In this document: in pieces, positions 1-8,121 of the stretch | How positions within the stretch are numbered: position 1 is the first letter of the stretch | Layout of the letters: every line of letters starts with the position of its first letter | Source: an archaeon | GTDB taxonomy: Archaea; Thermoproteota; Nitrososphaeria; Nitrososphaerales; Gagatemarchaeaceae | DNA length: 64,000 nt | Direction of reading: 5' to 3' | Assembly (NCBI GenBank): GCA_021827865.1 | Contig: JAKAUC010000013.1 | Coordinates: 434,001-498,000 of the forward strand | The notes under the pieces: generated by a model | What the model saw: the letters and a program-made list of their open reading frames with translations, nothing else | Databases searched by the model: none | Told to the model about the DNA's origin: nothing | Program-made: the position numbers and the translations under genes

Positions 1-663
1 GAGGCCTGTGGCCGCGAGGACGGCCGCCAGGTTGATCCTTTCGGGCACCACGTTGATCACGATCCCCTTGCTGGGGAGCCGCCTCTTGCCGGATATGGTG
101 ACGTTCCGGACCAGGACGGGCGAGCCGAAGACGAGGGAGTCGTGGTCCTGGGACGCCACGGCGTCCACCGTCCCCTCCATCGCCATGACCGAAGCCTGGG
201 CTTCGCCCTCGGACGGGGCGTCCACCCAGGGGATCCCCATGGCGTCCAGAAGCTCCTTCGCGTCCGAGACCATGTCACGCCTCAGCACCGTGGAGGCCTC
301 GGCGTACTTCCTCGCCTGCGCCATCTCCCCTGCCTGGAGCGCCCGGAGGTACTGGTCCTTGGCCTCTCTACGCTGCTCCGAGCGCCGCCTGATCTCCTCC
401 ATCTTCAGCTCCGGAGGACGGCCGTCGAACACGTAGACCAGCTTCATGCCGAGCTCCAGCAGGTTGACGTTTCTGTAGAACAGGCCGGAGATGTGGGAAG
501 TTACCCTCCCCTGGGCGTCCTTCAGGTGCCCCCCGTCCATTCCCCGGATGATTGCGAGGAACTGGTAGAGGGTGTTGTACCCGTCGACGGCGAGCTTCCA
601 GCCCGCGATGTCCTCGAGCTGGATCTTCTCCCTCGGGATGGAGTCTCCGAAGTCTACGCCCAT
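1..663 (-). CDS. fen: Flap endonuclease 1 (FEN1), partial: 3' end lies outside the window
   Basis: Structure-specific 5' nuclease that removes RNA-primer flaps during Okazaki fragment maturation and acts in repair. The ORF track misses it because no stop lies in the window. Reading from the ATG at 663 gives 221 codons beginning MGVDFGDSIPREKIQLEDI. The N-terminal XPG domain is visible: VDGYNTLYQF, RVTSHISGLFYR and VYVFDGRPPELK. The internal XPG domain follows with GIPWVDAPSEGEAQA, whose acidic residues bind metal, and ASQDHDSLVFGSPVLVRN. The C-terminal part with the PCNA-binding peptide is not present. An A/T-rich element on the minus strand near 689-697 sits about 28 bases before the ATG, so the message is probably leaderless. 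Family assignment is firm. Confidence 0.95.
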   Translation of the reverse strand, partial: MGVDFGDSIPREKIQLEDIAGWKLAVDGYNTLYQFLAIIRGMDGGHLKDAQGRVTSHISGLFYRNVNLLELGMKLVYVFDGRPPELKMEEIRRRSEQRREAKDQYLRALQAGEMAQARKYAEASTVLRRDMVSDAKELLDAMGIPWVDAPSEGEAQASVMAMEGTVDAVASQDHDSLVFGSPVLVRNVTISGKRRLPSKGIVINVVPERINLAAVLAATGL

Positions 664-703
664 GGGCGGAGGAACCCCTTACCCGTCCGATTTATCGGTT
701 CGG

Positions 704-952
704 TCACTCTCTGATGCGTGGCAGGCGCAGGTCTTCGGTCGGCTTCTCCTGGAACTCTACGCGCCGCTTGTCCTTGGAGACCCACCTTATGGTCACCAGC
801 CCCAGGATCTCGAGCTGCATCAGCGCCTTGTCCAGCTCGTCCGGAGAGCATCTGTTCCCGTTCTTGTTCAACCCCTCCAGCAGGTCGTCGTCTGTCGCGG
901 TCTTCTTCGCCTTTATCCATTCGTAGGCTGTGTATCTAAGAGGGAATCTCAT
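704..952 (-). CDS. Small conserved-looking protein with a probable winged-helix fold
   Basis: An 82-residue protein I cannot assign to a named family. It has a helix-rich layout ending in a short strand pair (LGLVTIRWVSKDKRRVEF), which resembles a winged helix: helices at about 5-50, then the wing at 50-65. It ends 41 bases before the FEN1 start and reads in the same direction, so the two may be transcribed together. FEN1 also has its own TATA-like element. A good TATA sequence (cttttatacc on the minus strand, about 1001-1011) lies upstream. Dense acidic and basic residues and coding-like GC use support a real gene. Function unknown. Confidence 0.6.
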   Translation of the reverse strand: MRFPLRYTAYEWIKAKKTATDDDLLEGLNKNGNRCSPDELDKALMQLEILGLVTIRWVSKDKRRVEFQEKPTEDLRLPRIRE

Positions 953-1043
953 CAGGCTAACACCGTGCGGGAAAACGGCTAACGTGGGGGGGCCCCCGAG
1001 GTATAAAAGGTATCAGACAGCCCGACTCAGGACAGCCAGGGGC

Positions 1044-1331
1044 CTACTGAGGGGGGAGCCTGCTGGACATCCGGCTCACGCCGGTCACTTCGTACTGGCT
1101 GACGAGCGGGGACTTTGACACCGCTTCTTCGATCCTGTCGACGGCGCCTTCCTCCTCTGGGACGACCACGTCGAGGAGGACCGCGGAGAGGCCGAACGCT
1201 ATGGGTTCGACCTTCTGTGACCTGATCCGGGCCGTCGTTGGGAGCAGCCCGGCCACGGAGTCCACGATCTTCTGCTGCTCAGTCGTGGTGTCCGGCGGTA
1301 GGAGCTTGAGCCGTATGACGTAGGAGCCCAA
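1044..1331 (-). CDS. ef1b: Translation elongation factor aEF-1beta
   Basis: Nucleotide-exchange factor that reloads aEF-1alpha with GTP during translation. The 95-residue protein has the usual length of the archaeal family. It shows the family pattern: MGSYVIRLKLLPPD at the start, VEPIAFGLSAVLLDVVVPEE in the middle, and an acidic AVDRIEEAVSKSPLVSQYEV stretch near the end. It lies just downstream of a 60-residue zinc-ribbon gene, the arrangement seen in many archaea. A TATA-like sequence upstream of the zinc-ribbon gene probably serves both. Confidence 0.93.
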   Translation of the reverse strand: MGSYVIRLKLLPPDTTTEQQKIVDSVAGLLPTTARIRSQKVEPIAFGLSAVLLDVVVPEEEGAVDRIEEAVSKSPLVSQYEVTGVSRMSSRLPPQ

Positions 1332-1340
1332 CGCGCTTCC

Positions 1341-1523
1341 CTATGGCCCTTCGAAGCCGCAGTTCAGGCACTTGTACCGCCTTGAGAACTTCCTGCACTT
1401 CTCTGACCTCCATATGACAGCCTCGTGGCAGTTGGGACAGCTGAAGTGGACCGCCCTCTCGGCAGGCTTGACGGGCCTGTTGCACGAATTGCATAGCGGG
1501 AGCGTCACCGTGCCCTGCGACAT
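1341..1523 (-). CDS. Small zinc-ribbon protein of the HVO_2753 type
   Basis: A 60-residue protein with four CxxC-type knuckles: CNSC (11-14), CPNC (29-32), a lone C in SEKCRK (43) and CLNCGF (53-56). This fits two zinc sites. Small proteins of this type are encoded next to aEF-1beta in many archaea and have been studied as HVO_2753 in Haloferax. Their molecular role is not settled. It reads into the aEF-1beta gene with a 9-base gap. On the minus strand a TATA-like cctatatctg (about 1551-1560) lies close to 30 bases before the ATG. Confidence 0.8.
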   Translation of the reverse strand: MSQGTVTLPLCNSCNRPVKPAERAVHFSCPNCHEAVIWRSEKCRKFSRRYKCLNCGFEGP

Positions 1524-1579
1524 TTCTCATCAGCCCCTTCTGGCCCGACAGATATAGGTTGCTGCGCGGGACAGCGTTT

Positions 1580-2728
1580 TCATCGCTCCAACAGGATGGA
1601 GCGCACCTCTGCAGATGCCACAACCCTGGCGACCCTCAGGAGGCCGGGCATCCCCAGAGACCCCAGCAGGGCGCTGGCGTGGAAGTCGAAGTCCGTCTGG
1701 GACAGCTTCTTTACGAGCCTGGGAGCGGCGAGCACAGAGAAGACTGCTTCCAGGTCGTGGTTGGACAGCTTCTCGAAGACCCCCCTGAGCCTCATCATCG
1801 CCTTCATCTCCTTCAGGAAGTCCCCCTCCCACTCCTTCTGGTAGCGTTCGACCAGCGGGGGCCGGCCCTCGAGTATGCTGGAGGAGACCCACTTGGCGGC
1901 AGCCACCCCCCCGGCGACTGAGGTCATTATCCCTCCAGCGGTCGTCGGCTTGACCTGCCCGGCGGACTCCCCCACGTAGACGCGCCTGCCCCGGACGAAG
2001 CTCTGGGCCGGGCCACCGACGTAGATGGGAGCCGAGACCTTCCTGAGCACCGTGGTGCTCCTCCCCTCGAGGAACCTGTCAAGCGCCCGGAAGGGGCTGA
2101 CGCCGTAGCCCGCGGCGCCGACCTTGGCCCTGTGCTTCCCGAAGGGGATGACCCAGGCGAAGTACCCGGGGTACTTCTCGGCGTCGAGGAAGACCTCGAC
2201 CACGTGCTGCCTTATCCAGTCGCCCTCCACTTCGTATTTAGCAGCCGGGAGGATCCCCCGCCTGGGGCTCGACGCGGGTCCGGTGGCGTCCACGAGGAAC
2301 TTCGCCTGGACGTCCTCCGTCCCCACCTTCACGCTGACAGAGTCGACCTTCTCGTGCACGTCCCCCACCCTGGACCCGGTCGTGACCTTCGCCCCCGCCG
2401 CCGAGGCGGCGGCTTCCACCTGCTTGTCGTAGGCGCTCCTGTCGAGCACCACCACGTCCAGGGCTGAGGCGTTGACCGCGAGGCGCTTCCCCGAGGGGGA
2501 GTGCAGTATCGCAGAAGTGATCTGGTCCTGGACCGCCGCCCCTTCGGGGGGGTAGCCGTACTTCCTGAGCCCCCGCAGGCTCACAAGCCCGTCGCACTTC
2601 TCAGGCTCGCCCACCTCGGGGTGCTCCTCCGCCACGATGACGCTCAGGCCCCTCTTCGCGGCCTCCGAGGCGAACGTCAGGCCTGCAATGCTCCCCCCGG
2701 CCACAACCACGTCGCAGATTCGGGACAT
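1580..2728 (-). CDS. Geranylgeranyl reductase family FAD protein
   Basis: Probable FAD-dependent reductase that saturates the isoprenoid chains of archaeal ether lipids or geranylgeranyl diphosphate. The 382-residue protein has the N-terminal dinucleotide-binding loop (VVAGGSIAGLTFASEAAKRG, residues 8-27) and a KCDGLVSLRGL stretch that fits the family's PxxxxCxG-like substrate region. A second FAD motif is seen in RRVYVGESAGQVKPTTAGGI around 270-290. Lipid genes elsewhere in the window (EgsA, UbiA) fit the pathway but are not linked. It is divergent from pth2. Exact substrate is not decidable from sequence; other members of this flavoprotein group hydroxylate or halogenate. Confidence 0.82.
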   Translation of the reverse strand: MSRICDVVVAGGSIAGLTFASEAAKRGLSVIVAEEHPEVGEPEKCDGLVSLRGLRKYGYPPEGAAVQDQITSAILHSPSGKRLAVNASALDVVVLDRSAYDKQVEAAASAAGAKVTTGSRVGDVHEKVDSVSVKVGTEDVQAKFLVDATGPASSPRRGILPAAKYEVEGDWIRQHVVEVFLDAEKYPGYFAWVIPFGKHRAKVGAAGYGVSPFRALDRFLEGRSTTVLRKVSAPIYVGGPAQSFVRGRRVYVGESAGQVKPTTAGGIMTSVAGGVAAAKWVSSSILEGRPPLVERYQKEWEGDFLKEMKAMMRLRGVFEKLSNHDLEAVFSVLAAPRLVKKLSQTDFDFHASALLGSLGMPGLLRVARVVASAEVRSILLER

Positions 2729-2788
2729 CCACCAGGACTTTGCAAAGGCTTAATCGGACTCGTAATAACCGTTGGCAAACCACCTGGC

Positions 2789-3136
2789 ATGAAACAGGCC
2801 ATCGTCGTCCGGTCGGACCTTGGGATGGGGAAGGGGAAGATAGCCGCCCAGGTCGCGCACGCATCGCTCTCCGCCGCCGAGGCCGCCCAACACAAGAAGC
2901 CCGGGTGGTACGCCGAGTGGAAGGATGGAGGGCAGGCTAAGATCGTGCTGAAGGCGGGCTCGGAAGGCGACCTGCGAGAGCTCTTCCGTAGGGCGAAGAG
3001 CGCCGGGCTCCCCGCCGCCTTGATCGAGGACCGGGGGCTCACCCAGGTGGAGCCCGGGTCTGTCACCTGCATGGCCGTGGGCCCCGCCCCCGATGGGGAC
3101 GTCGACGCGATAACAGGGAAGCTCAAGCTCCTTTGA
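2789..3136 (+). CDS. pth2: Peptidyl-tRNA hydrolase, Pth2 type
   Basis: Cleaves stalled peptidyl-tRNA to recycle tRNA. The ORF track begins far upstream at 2501; the family N-terminus MKQAIVVRSDLGMGKGKIAA starts at the ATG at 2789, giving 115 residues, the normal Pth2 length. Conserved family stretches are GKGKIAAQVAHAS, the lysine-rich KIVLKA strand, AALIEDRGLTQVEPGSVT and AVGPAP. Its stop overlaps the next start (TGATG), so it is translationally coupled to truD. A TATA-like stretch near 2748-2770 is shared with the divergent reductase gene. Confidence 0.95.
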   Translation: MKQAIVVRSDLGMGKGKIAAQVAHASLSAAEAAQHKKPGWYAEWKDGGQAKIVLKAGSEGDLRELFRRAKSAGLPAALIEDRGLTQVEPGSVTCMAVGPAPDGDVDAITGKLKLL

Positions 3137-4380
3137 TGCAGGCTGCAGACGCGGAGCAGAAAGTGGGGATATTCTGTTACGCGACGGAAGGCCCCAGATG
3201 CGCGGGGAGGGCCAAGAGCACCCCGGCGGACTTCCGAGTCGAGGAAGTGATCGACACCGCAGGGATGACAGCCAACTGGGAGGCCGGTAGGTACCCGCTC
3301 TACAGGGTGGAGAAGGCGTCCATCGACACCATGCACATGGCCGGGGAGCTCGAAGCCGCTCTCAGGAGCAGGGTGAGCTACGCCGGAATGAAGGACAGCA
3401 GGGCCGTGGCGGTCCAGTATGCCACCCCTACGAGCCTGAGGTCGATGCGTCCGGAGAGGGTTGACGGGCAGAGGTTCAGCGCCACCCTCGCCGGTTACCT
3501 CGGGAGGCCCCTTTCACGCGCATCTGTGCTGGCGAACAGGTTCGTCGTCGTGCTCAGAGGATGCTGCCCCGATGTCGGGGCCAGGGCGTCTGAGGCCTTC
3601 GACCTCGCCGCGGCGGGGAAGGTACCCAATTACTTCGGGCTCCAGAGGTTCGGCTCGTCGGGGAGGGGGACCCACGAGGTGGGGAGGGCGCTGGTCAAGG
3701 GGGAGTTCGAGGGCGCCGTCGGGGCGCTGCTGGCTGGTGGGAGCGTCGAGGCCAGTGAAGCTGCGGCGTCCGGGAGGTACGGAGAGCTGCTGGGCCTCCT
3801 CCCTCCGGGGAAGGACGTTGAGAGGATGGTGGCGAGGTCGCTCGCGGCGCGCCCCGGGGAGTGGGTCAAGGCCCTGAGGGCTGTCCCTGTGAAGCTGAGG
3901 CGCCTCTACGTCCAAGCCTATCAGTCGTTCATTTTCAACAGGACGCTCAGCGCGGCGCTGGAGAGGGGGGAGGACATCTCGAGCTACGCCCCGGGGGACA
4001 ACTGGGGCGAGAGGGGTCCGGACGGGCTGGTCGTCAACGGCGTCAGGGGGGTGAAGGAGGCGCCGACGGAGGGCGCGGTCCCCCTGGTCCAGCTCGTGGG
4101 CTACGCCTACAGGGACTACGGCTCCAGGTTCGACGCCTGCGTCGGGGAGGCGCTCGCGTCAGAGGGGGTCGAGCCGCGCTCGTTCTACGTGAAAGACATG
4201 CAGGAGGTCTCGTCAGAGGGCGGGTTCAGGCGGCCCCACCTGGCGGTGAAGGACTCGTCGTTCCATGTGGAGGGGGACGACGCGTCCCTGAGGTTCACCC
4301 TCGCCAGGGGGCAGTACGCTACGGTCCTCCTCCGCGAAGTCCTCAAGCCCGTCGACCCGGCGGCCTCGGGGTTGGCCTAG
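3136..4380 (+). CDS. truD: tRNA pseudouridine synthase TruD
   Basis: Makes pseudouridine at position 13 of tRNA. The family motif around the catalytic aspartate is YAGMKDSRAVAVQ (about residues 77-89), and NYFGLQRFGSSGRGTHEVG marks the TruD-specific fold. The C-terminal half carries VQAYQSFIFNRTLS and the insertion-domain stretch RRPHLAVKDSSF. The ORF track starts at TTG 3133, but ATG 3136 overlaps the pth2 stop by one base and is the better choice. Length of about 414 residues is usual for archaeal TruD. High confidence. Confidence 0.95.
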   Translation: MQAADAEQKVGIFCYATEGPRCAGRAKSTPADFRVEEVIDTAGMTANWEAGRYPLYRVEKASIDTMHMAGELEAALRSRVSYAGMKDSRAVAVQYATPTSLRSMRPERVDGQRFSATLAGYLGRPLSRASVLANRFVVVLRGCCPDVGARASEAFDLAAAGKVPNYFGLQRFGSSGRGTHEVGRALVKGEFEGAVGALLAGGSVEASEAAASGRYGELLGLLPPGKDVERMVARSLAARPGEWVKALRAVPVKLRRLYVQAYQSFIFNRTLSAALERGEDISSYAPGDNWGERGPDGLVVNGVRGVKEAPTEGAVPLVQLVGYAYRDYGSRFDACVGEALASEGVEPRSFYVKDMQEVSSEGGFRRPHLAVKDSSFHVEGDDASLRFTLARGQYATVLLREVLKPVDPAASGLA

Positions 4381-4429
4381 TAGGCCGCTAACGCTTATAC
4401 ATGGAGCCCAGGGGCCCAGCCTGAGCGCC

Positions 4430-5425
4430 ATGTCTGCCGACGTCTATGACATCACGATAGTTGGCGCCGGGCCGAGCGGCTTGTTCGCTACGTTCTACGC
4501 GGGGCTCAGGCAGATGAAGACGAAGGTGATCGACGCCCTGGAGGAGCCCGGAGGCCAGGTGGCTGTGCTCTATCCGGAGAAGTACATCTTCGACGTCCCT
4601 GGATACACCAAGATACTGGCGAAGGACCTTGTCAAGTGCCTCGTCGACCAGGCGTTCCAGTATGGCGCCACGGTCGTCCTGGGTGAGAGGGTGACGTCCC
4701 TCCGCAGGAACGACGGCGTCTTCGAGCTCGGGACGGACAAGGGGACCAAGCACTACTCGAAGGCGATCTTGGTCGCCGCTGGGGTGGGCGCGTTTTCGCC
4801 CAACAGGCTGGAGGCGCCCGGGGCTGCGGACTACGAGGGGAAGGGGGTGTACTACTTCGTGAAGGACAAGAGCGTATTCAAGGACAAGAACCTCCTGATA
4901 GTCGGCGGAGGGGACTCTGCCGTGGACTGGGCCCTAAACATGAAGGACACGGCAAGGAAGATCACTTTGGTCCACAGGAGGGACGTGTTCAGGGCCCATG
5001 AAGGGAGCGTCTCCGAGCTGATGAAGTCCAACGTGGACCTCAGGCTGTTCTACGAGGTCGGCCAGGTGAAGGGGGACGGCTCCAGGGTGACCCAGGCGGT
5101 GATTTACGACAACAGGTCGAAGGCGGAGACAGTCCTGGACGTCGACGCGATACTTGTCAACATAGGGTTCAGGGCAGACCTCGGCCCGATAAAGGACTGG
5201 GGGCTGCAGATCGACGGGAGGGAGATCAGGGCCAGCGGGAAGATGGAGACCAACATCCCCGGGGTGTACGTCGCCGGGGACATCGCGGGCCCCCATGACG
5301 GGGTGAAGCTGAATCTGATAGCGACGGGCTACGCCCAGGCGGCCCTGGCGGTCAACGTCGCCAAGGCGTACGTCGACCCAAACTCCAAGATATTCCCTGG
5401 CCACAGCAGCGAGATGAAGAAGTAA
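4430..5425 (+). CDS. Ferredoxin-NADP reductase / thioredoxin reductase-like flavoprotein
   Basis: Flavoprotein with two nucleotide-binding domains: FAD loop IVGAGPSGLFATFYAG (residues 9-24), then the NAD(P) loop LIVGGGDSAVDWALNM (about 155-170), and the second FAD site IPGVYVAGDIAG near 280. The redox-active CxxC of thioredoxin reductase is absent; the equivalent region reads GGGDSAVDWALN. This matches the ferredoxin/flavodoxin-NADP reductase type 2 group. It would pass electrons between NADPH and ferredoxin; a Zn-ferredoxin gene lies at 37.9 kb. A TATA-like cttatac about 35 bases before the ATG supports the start. Confidence 0.87.
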   Translation: MSADVYDITIVGAGPSGLFATFYAGLRQMKTKVIDALEEPGGQVAVLYPEKYIFDVPGYTKILAKDLVKCLVDQAFQYGATVVLGERVTSLRRNDGVFELGTDKGTKHYSKAILVAAGVGAFSPNRLEAPGAADYEGKGVYYFVKDKSVFKDKNLLIVGGGDSAVDWALNMKDTARKITLVHRRDVFRAHEGSVSELMKSNVDLRLFYEVGQVKGDGSRVTQAVIYDNRSKAETVLDVDAILVNIGFRADLGPIKDWGLQIDGREIRASGKMETNIPGVYVAGDIAGPHDGVKLNLIATGYAQAALAVNVAKAYVDPNSKIFPGHSSEMKK

Positions 5426-5427
5426 GC

Positions 5428-5889
5428 CTAGCCTACTATCCCGAGGGCACGCCTGTAGTCGTAGTCCCGCCTGATGGCTGGGTGCTGCGGGTCTATCAGT
5501 ATGCATTCGTACCAGGCATGCATCCCGTCATGCCACACCGGGTAGGAGCCGAGGACCTTCATGTTGGGGTGCCTCTCCTGGACCCTCCTCTCGGCGACCT
5601 GCTGAGAAGACACGGCCGACTTTATCTTGAGAACACCCATGTGCTTCGGCCTCCTCCCTGAGGTTGGGCGCTGCTTCCTCATCCCCCCTCGCGAGACCCG
5701 CATCCTGACAACTATGACCCCTTCCTTCGCCTTGTATCCTAGGGCCCTGGCCCTGTCCAGCCTCCAGGGGCGGTCGACCCTGAGCGTCGCGGGTTGCCTC
5801 CTGAGCTCGATAGCCCTGGTCTTCATGTCCCCTCCCTTCTCGTGGAAGATCTGCTGCCAGGTCTTGGAGATCTGGCTGTACATCGGCAT
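5428..5889 (-). CDS. rpl15e: Ribosomal protein L15e
   Basis: Large-subunit ribosomal protein found in archaea and eukaryotes. The 153-residue protein is rich in Arg and Lys and shows the L15e stretches RVDRPWRLDRARALGYKAKE and VRMRVSRGGMRKQRPTSGRR, followed by the C-terminal WYECILIDPQHPAIRRD. The gene is convergent with the flavoprotein gene, with 2 bases between stops. An A/T-rich element (gtttattt on the minus strand, near 5911-5920) lies about 28 bases before the start. Confidence 0.96.
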   Translation of the reverse strand: MPMYSQISKTWQQIFHEKGGDMKTRAIELRRQPATLRVDRPWRLDRARALGYKAKEGVIVVRMRVSRGGMRKQRPTSGRRPKHMGVLKIKSAVSSQQVAERRVQERHPNMKVLGSYPVWHDGMHAWYECILIDPQHPAIRRDYDYRRALGIVG

Positions 5890-5935
5890 TTGGGCGCCTC
5901 GTTCCTGGTCGGCAAATAAACGTTCCCGGAGGAAG

Positions 5936-6847
5936 TCAGGGGGCCTTGAAGAAGGCCCTTACCTTCTCCCCGACGACCTCGATGGCGTTCGTCTGGGCCT
6001 CCTCGGTCTGCCCCCCGATGTGAGGTGTGAGGATGGCGTTCGGCGCTGACAGTATGGCGCCCGTAGGGGGCTCCTTCTCGAAGACGTCCAAGGCCGCCCC
6101 GCCTATCCTCCCTTCCCTGAGCGCCGCGGCCAGGGCGTCCTCGTCGACCACCCCGCCCCTCGATGTGTTGACTAGCACCGACCCTTTCTTCATCCTGTCG
6201 ATCCGACTCCCGTCCACCATGTGGGCCGTGTCTGGAGTCATCGGGACGTGGAGGGTTATGTAGTCTGCTGACGAGAAGAGCTCGTCCAGGGACACCACCC
6301 TCGCGCCCAGGGTCCCAAGGACGTCCTGGGGGATGGCGATGACGTCGTAGGCGAGTATGGACATTCCCAGGGTCTTCCCGACCTCGGCTATGCGCCGCCC
6401 GATCCTGCCGAACCCAACCACGCCGAGGGCCTTCCCCTTCAGCTCCCTCCCGACCAGGGCGTTCTTCTCCCACTTGCCAGACCTGGTGCCGACGTCCGCC
6501 TGGACCAGCTTCCTGCTGAGCGCGAGCATGACCATGACAACCTGCTCCGCGACCGCCTCCACCAGGGACTCCGGGCTGTTCACCACGGTCACACCTCTTT
6601 CCCTGGCGTACCCTACGTCCACGTTGTCCAGGCCCGTACCGGGGCGCGCGACGAGCTTGAGCCTTTTCGCGCTTTGTAGGACATCCCGGTCGACCTTGGT
6701 CCTGCTCCTCACGATGAGGACTTCGTAGTCGCCGGCGATGGAGAGCAGCTCCTCCTTGCTCACTGTCGGCTTGTAGTCCACCTCGAACGAGGGCCCGAGG
6801 GAGAGCCGTTCGATTTCGACGTGGTCGCAGATCAACACCCTGACCAA
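5936..6847 (-). CDS. serA: D-3-phosphoglycerate dehydrogenase-like 2-hydroxyacid dehydrogenase
   Basis: NAD-dependent enzyme that probably oxidises 3-phosphoglycerate, the first step of serine synthesis. About 303 residues: substrate domain with VLIVRSRTKVDRDVL, then the Rossmann loop GVVGFGRIGRRIAEVGKTLG, and catalytic stretches DNVDVGYARERGV, SRGGVVDEDAL and LTPHIGGQTEEA, where H is the acid-base residue. There is no C-terminal ACT domain, so it is a short form. The ORF track runs back to 7279 through a neighbour; the domain begins near VRVLICDHVE. TTG at 6847 is the likely start (GTG 6838 is an alternative), overlapping the upstream gene by about 16 bases. Related hydroxyacid dehydrogenases cannot be excluded. 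Confidence 0.85.
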   Translation of the reverse strand: MVRVLICDHVEIERLSLGPSFEVDYKPTVSKEELLSIAGDYEVLIVRSRTKVDRDVLQSAKRLKLVARPGTGLDNVDVGYARERGVTVVNSPESLVEAVAEQVVMVMLALSRKLVQADVGTRSGKWEKNALVGRELKGKALGVVGFGRIGRRIAEVGKTLGMSILAYDVIAIPQDVLGTLGARVVSLDELFSSADYITLHVPMTPDTAHMVDGSRIDRMKKGSVLVNTSRGGVVDEDALAAALREGRIGGAALDVFEKEPPTGAILSAPNAILTPHIGGQTEEAQTNAIEVVGEKVRAFFKAP

Positions 6848-8067
6848 GATATCAGCCCCAGCCTGGCGGTGTCTGAAATGAGCGATATATCGCTTGAACC
6901 GAGGCTCCCGTAAGCCAAGGACCTCAGGGTCGCTGAGCCCGCGGTCCAGGGGGCGAGGGCCGCAGAGGGCGAGTCTGCCGGCTCGATCACCTCCGTCCCG
7001 ACCACCCTCCCGGTTTTCTTCTCGTAAGTAAGGGTGCACGCGGAGTGGGCGTGCCATCTCCTTCCCACCTCCCGCACGTCCATGCCGAGGGCCCGGCAGG
7101 CAGGCGCCCCGGGGCCGGTCTTCGACCAGCTGAGCCCGAAGACCCTGGAGCTCCAGGAGCGGACCGGGCCGATTCTGACGCTCGCTCCCGCGGAGTTGGC
7201 CCCCGCCACCCTCCCTGACATGCTGGGTTCGGCGCCCAGGGTGGATCCGGGGCGGAGGCACCCCACCAGCTCCGCACACCCTCCCGCAGCGAAGACCCCC
7301 GGCACCCTGGTCCTCAGGGTACCGTCAACGAGGATGCCCCCGCTGCGGCCGGGGGGCGCGTCGAGCGGGACGGCCCTCGGGACCCGGCGGGGGACGAAGG
7401 CGAAGGCATCGCATGGGAACACCTCCCCTCCGGCGAGGACGGCCTCGGCGCGGGTAAGGCCTGCCACCCTGTCGACCTTCCCTGGCGCCACCGCTATCCC
7501 TCTCTCCAAGGCGGCGTCGGAGACGACCTCGAGCACCGGCGGGCTTGGCTCGCTTGGCTGCCAGCACGACACAATCAGGGAAGCCTTCGCACCAGAAGTC
7601 GAGAACCGCTCTGCGACCTGGAGGCCCCTGGCCCCCTCGCCGGAGATGAGCACGCGGTCGGCGGAGCCGAATGCCGAGCCCAGCTCCGCGTACCTCCCGG
7701 GAGAGTCGAGGACGAAGGACCCTGGCCTCCGGACCCCCTGAACGACGGCAGGTTCGAAGCGGGAGCCGGCCGCGAGGACGATGGAGTCGGCGCGGAGGAC
7801 AGGCCCCCCAGCTGTGACGGCCTCACCCCTGCGGACCGCCACCACCTCGGTTTCGAAGATAGAGTCGAGCGGCTCCGCAGGCCGAAGGGGGAGGGCCGCC
7901 GCGGCGCTTCGGGTCCCGGGTGGAGCCAGAAGGTCCGGCCATGACCCCCAGGGAGGGTCCGGCTTCGCCAGGCGGTCTATCACAGCCACGTCGATCCCTC
8001 GCCTGGAGCACTCCTCGGCAGCTGCCACCCCTGCTGTGCCGGCCCCAACCACCAATACCCTGGCCAC
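6832..8067 (-). CDS. FAD/NAD(P)-dependent oxidoreductase of the NADH-oxidase/disulfide reductase type
   Basis: The protein starts with an FAD-binding loop VLVVGAGTAGVAAAEECSRRG and has a later VPGVFAAGGCAEL stretch, the second FAD site of this superfamily. The mid-region NAD-binding loop reads VLISGEGARGLQVAE. No CxxC catalytic pair is seen, so the substrate is unknown. I place the start at GTG 8067, not the track's ATG at 8085. This makes the protein begin right at the FAD loop and puts the start 27.5 bases from the centre of the TATA palindrome at 8090-8099. Its end overlaps the hydroxyacid dehydrogenase gene, so they likely form an operon. Confidence 0.72.
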   Translation of the reverse strand: MARVLVVGAGTAGVAAAEECSRRGIDVAVIDRLAKPDPPWGSWPDLLAPPGTRSAAAALPLRPAEPLDSIFETEVVAVRRGEAVTAGGPVLRADSIVLAAGSRFEPAVVQGVRRPGSFVLDSPGRYAELGSAFGSADRVLISGEGARGLQVAERFSTSGAKASLIVSCWQPSEPSPPVLEVVSDAALERGIAVAPGKVDRVAGLTRAEAVLAGGEVFPCDAFAFVPRRVPRAVPLDAPPGRSGGILVDGTLRTRVPGVFAAGGCAELVGCLRPGSTLGAEPSMSGRVAGANSAGASVRIGPVRSWSSRVFGLSWSKTGPGAPACRALGMDVREVGRRWHAHSACTLTYEKKTGRVVGTEVIEPADSPSAALAPWTAGSATLRSLAYGSLGSSDISLISDTARLGLISWSGC

Positions 8068-8089
8068 GGGGACGGACGAGGCCATGAGA

Positions 8090-8099
8090 CGTTATAACG
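8090..8099. promoter_or_regulatory. Symmetric TATA palindrome shared by two divergent genes
   Basis: The sequence cgttataacg is a perfect 10-base palindrome. Its centre is 27.5 bases from the ATG of ychF (8122) and also 27.5 bases from the GTG at 8067 on the other strand. Archaeal TATA elements usually sit 25-30 bases before the transcription start, so both mRNAs would be leaderless. Inference from spacing only. Confidence 0.6.
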
Positions 8100-8121
8100 G
8101 GCGGAACAGGCGGCAGGGGGC

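Noticed and set aside
6848-7279. The long N-terminal extension of the hydroxyacid dehydrogenase frame.
   Set aside because: The first 140 codons overlap the FAD oxidoreductase gene and give Arg/Gly-rich nonsense; the enzyme domain begins near VRVLICDHVE.
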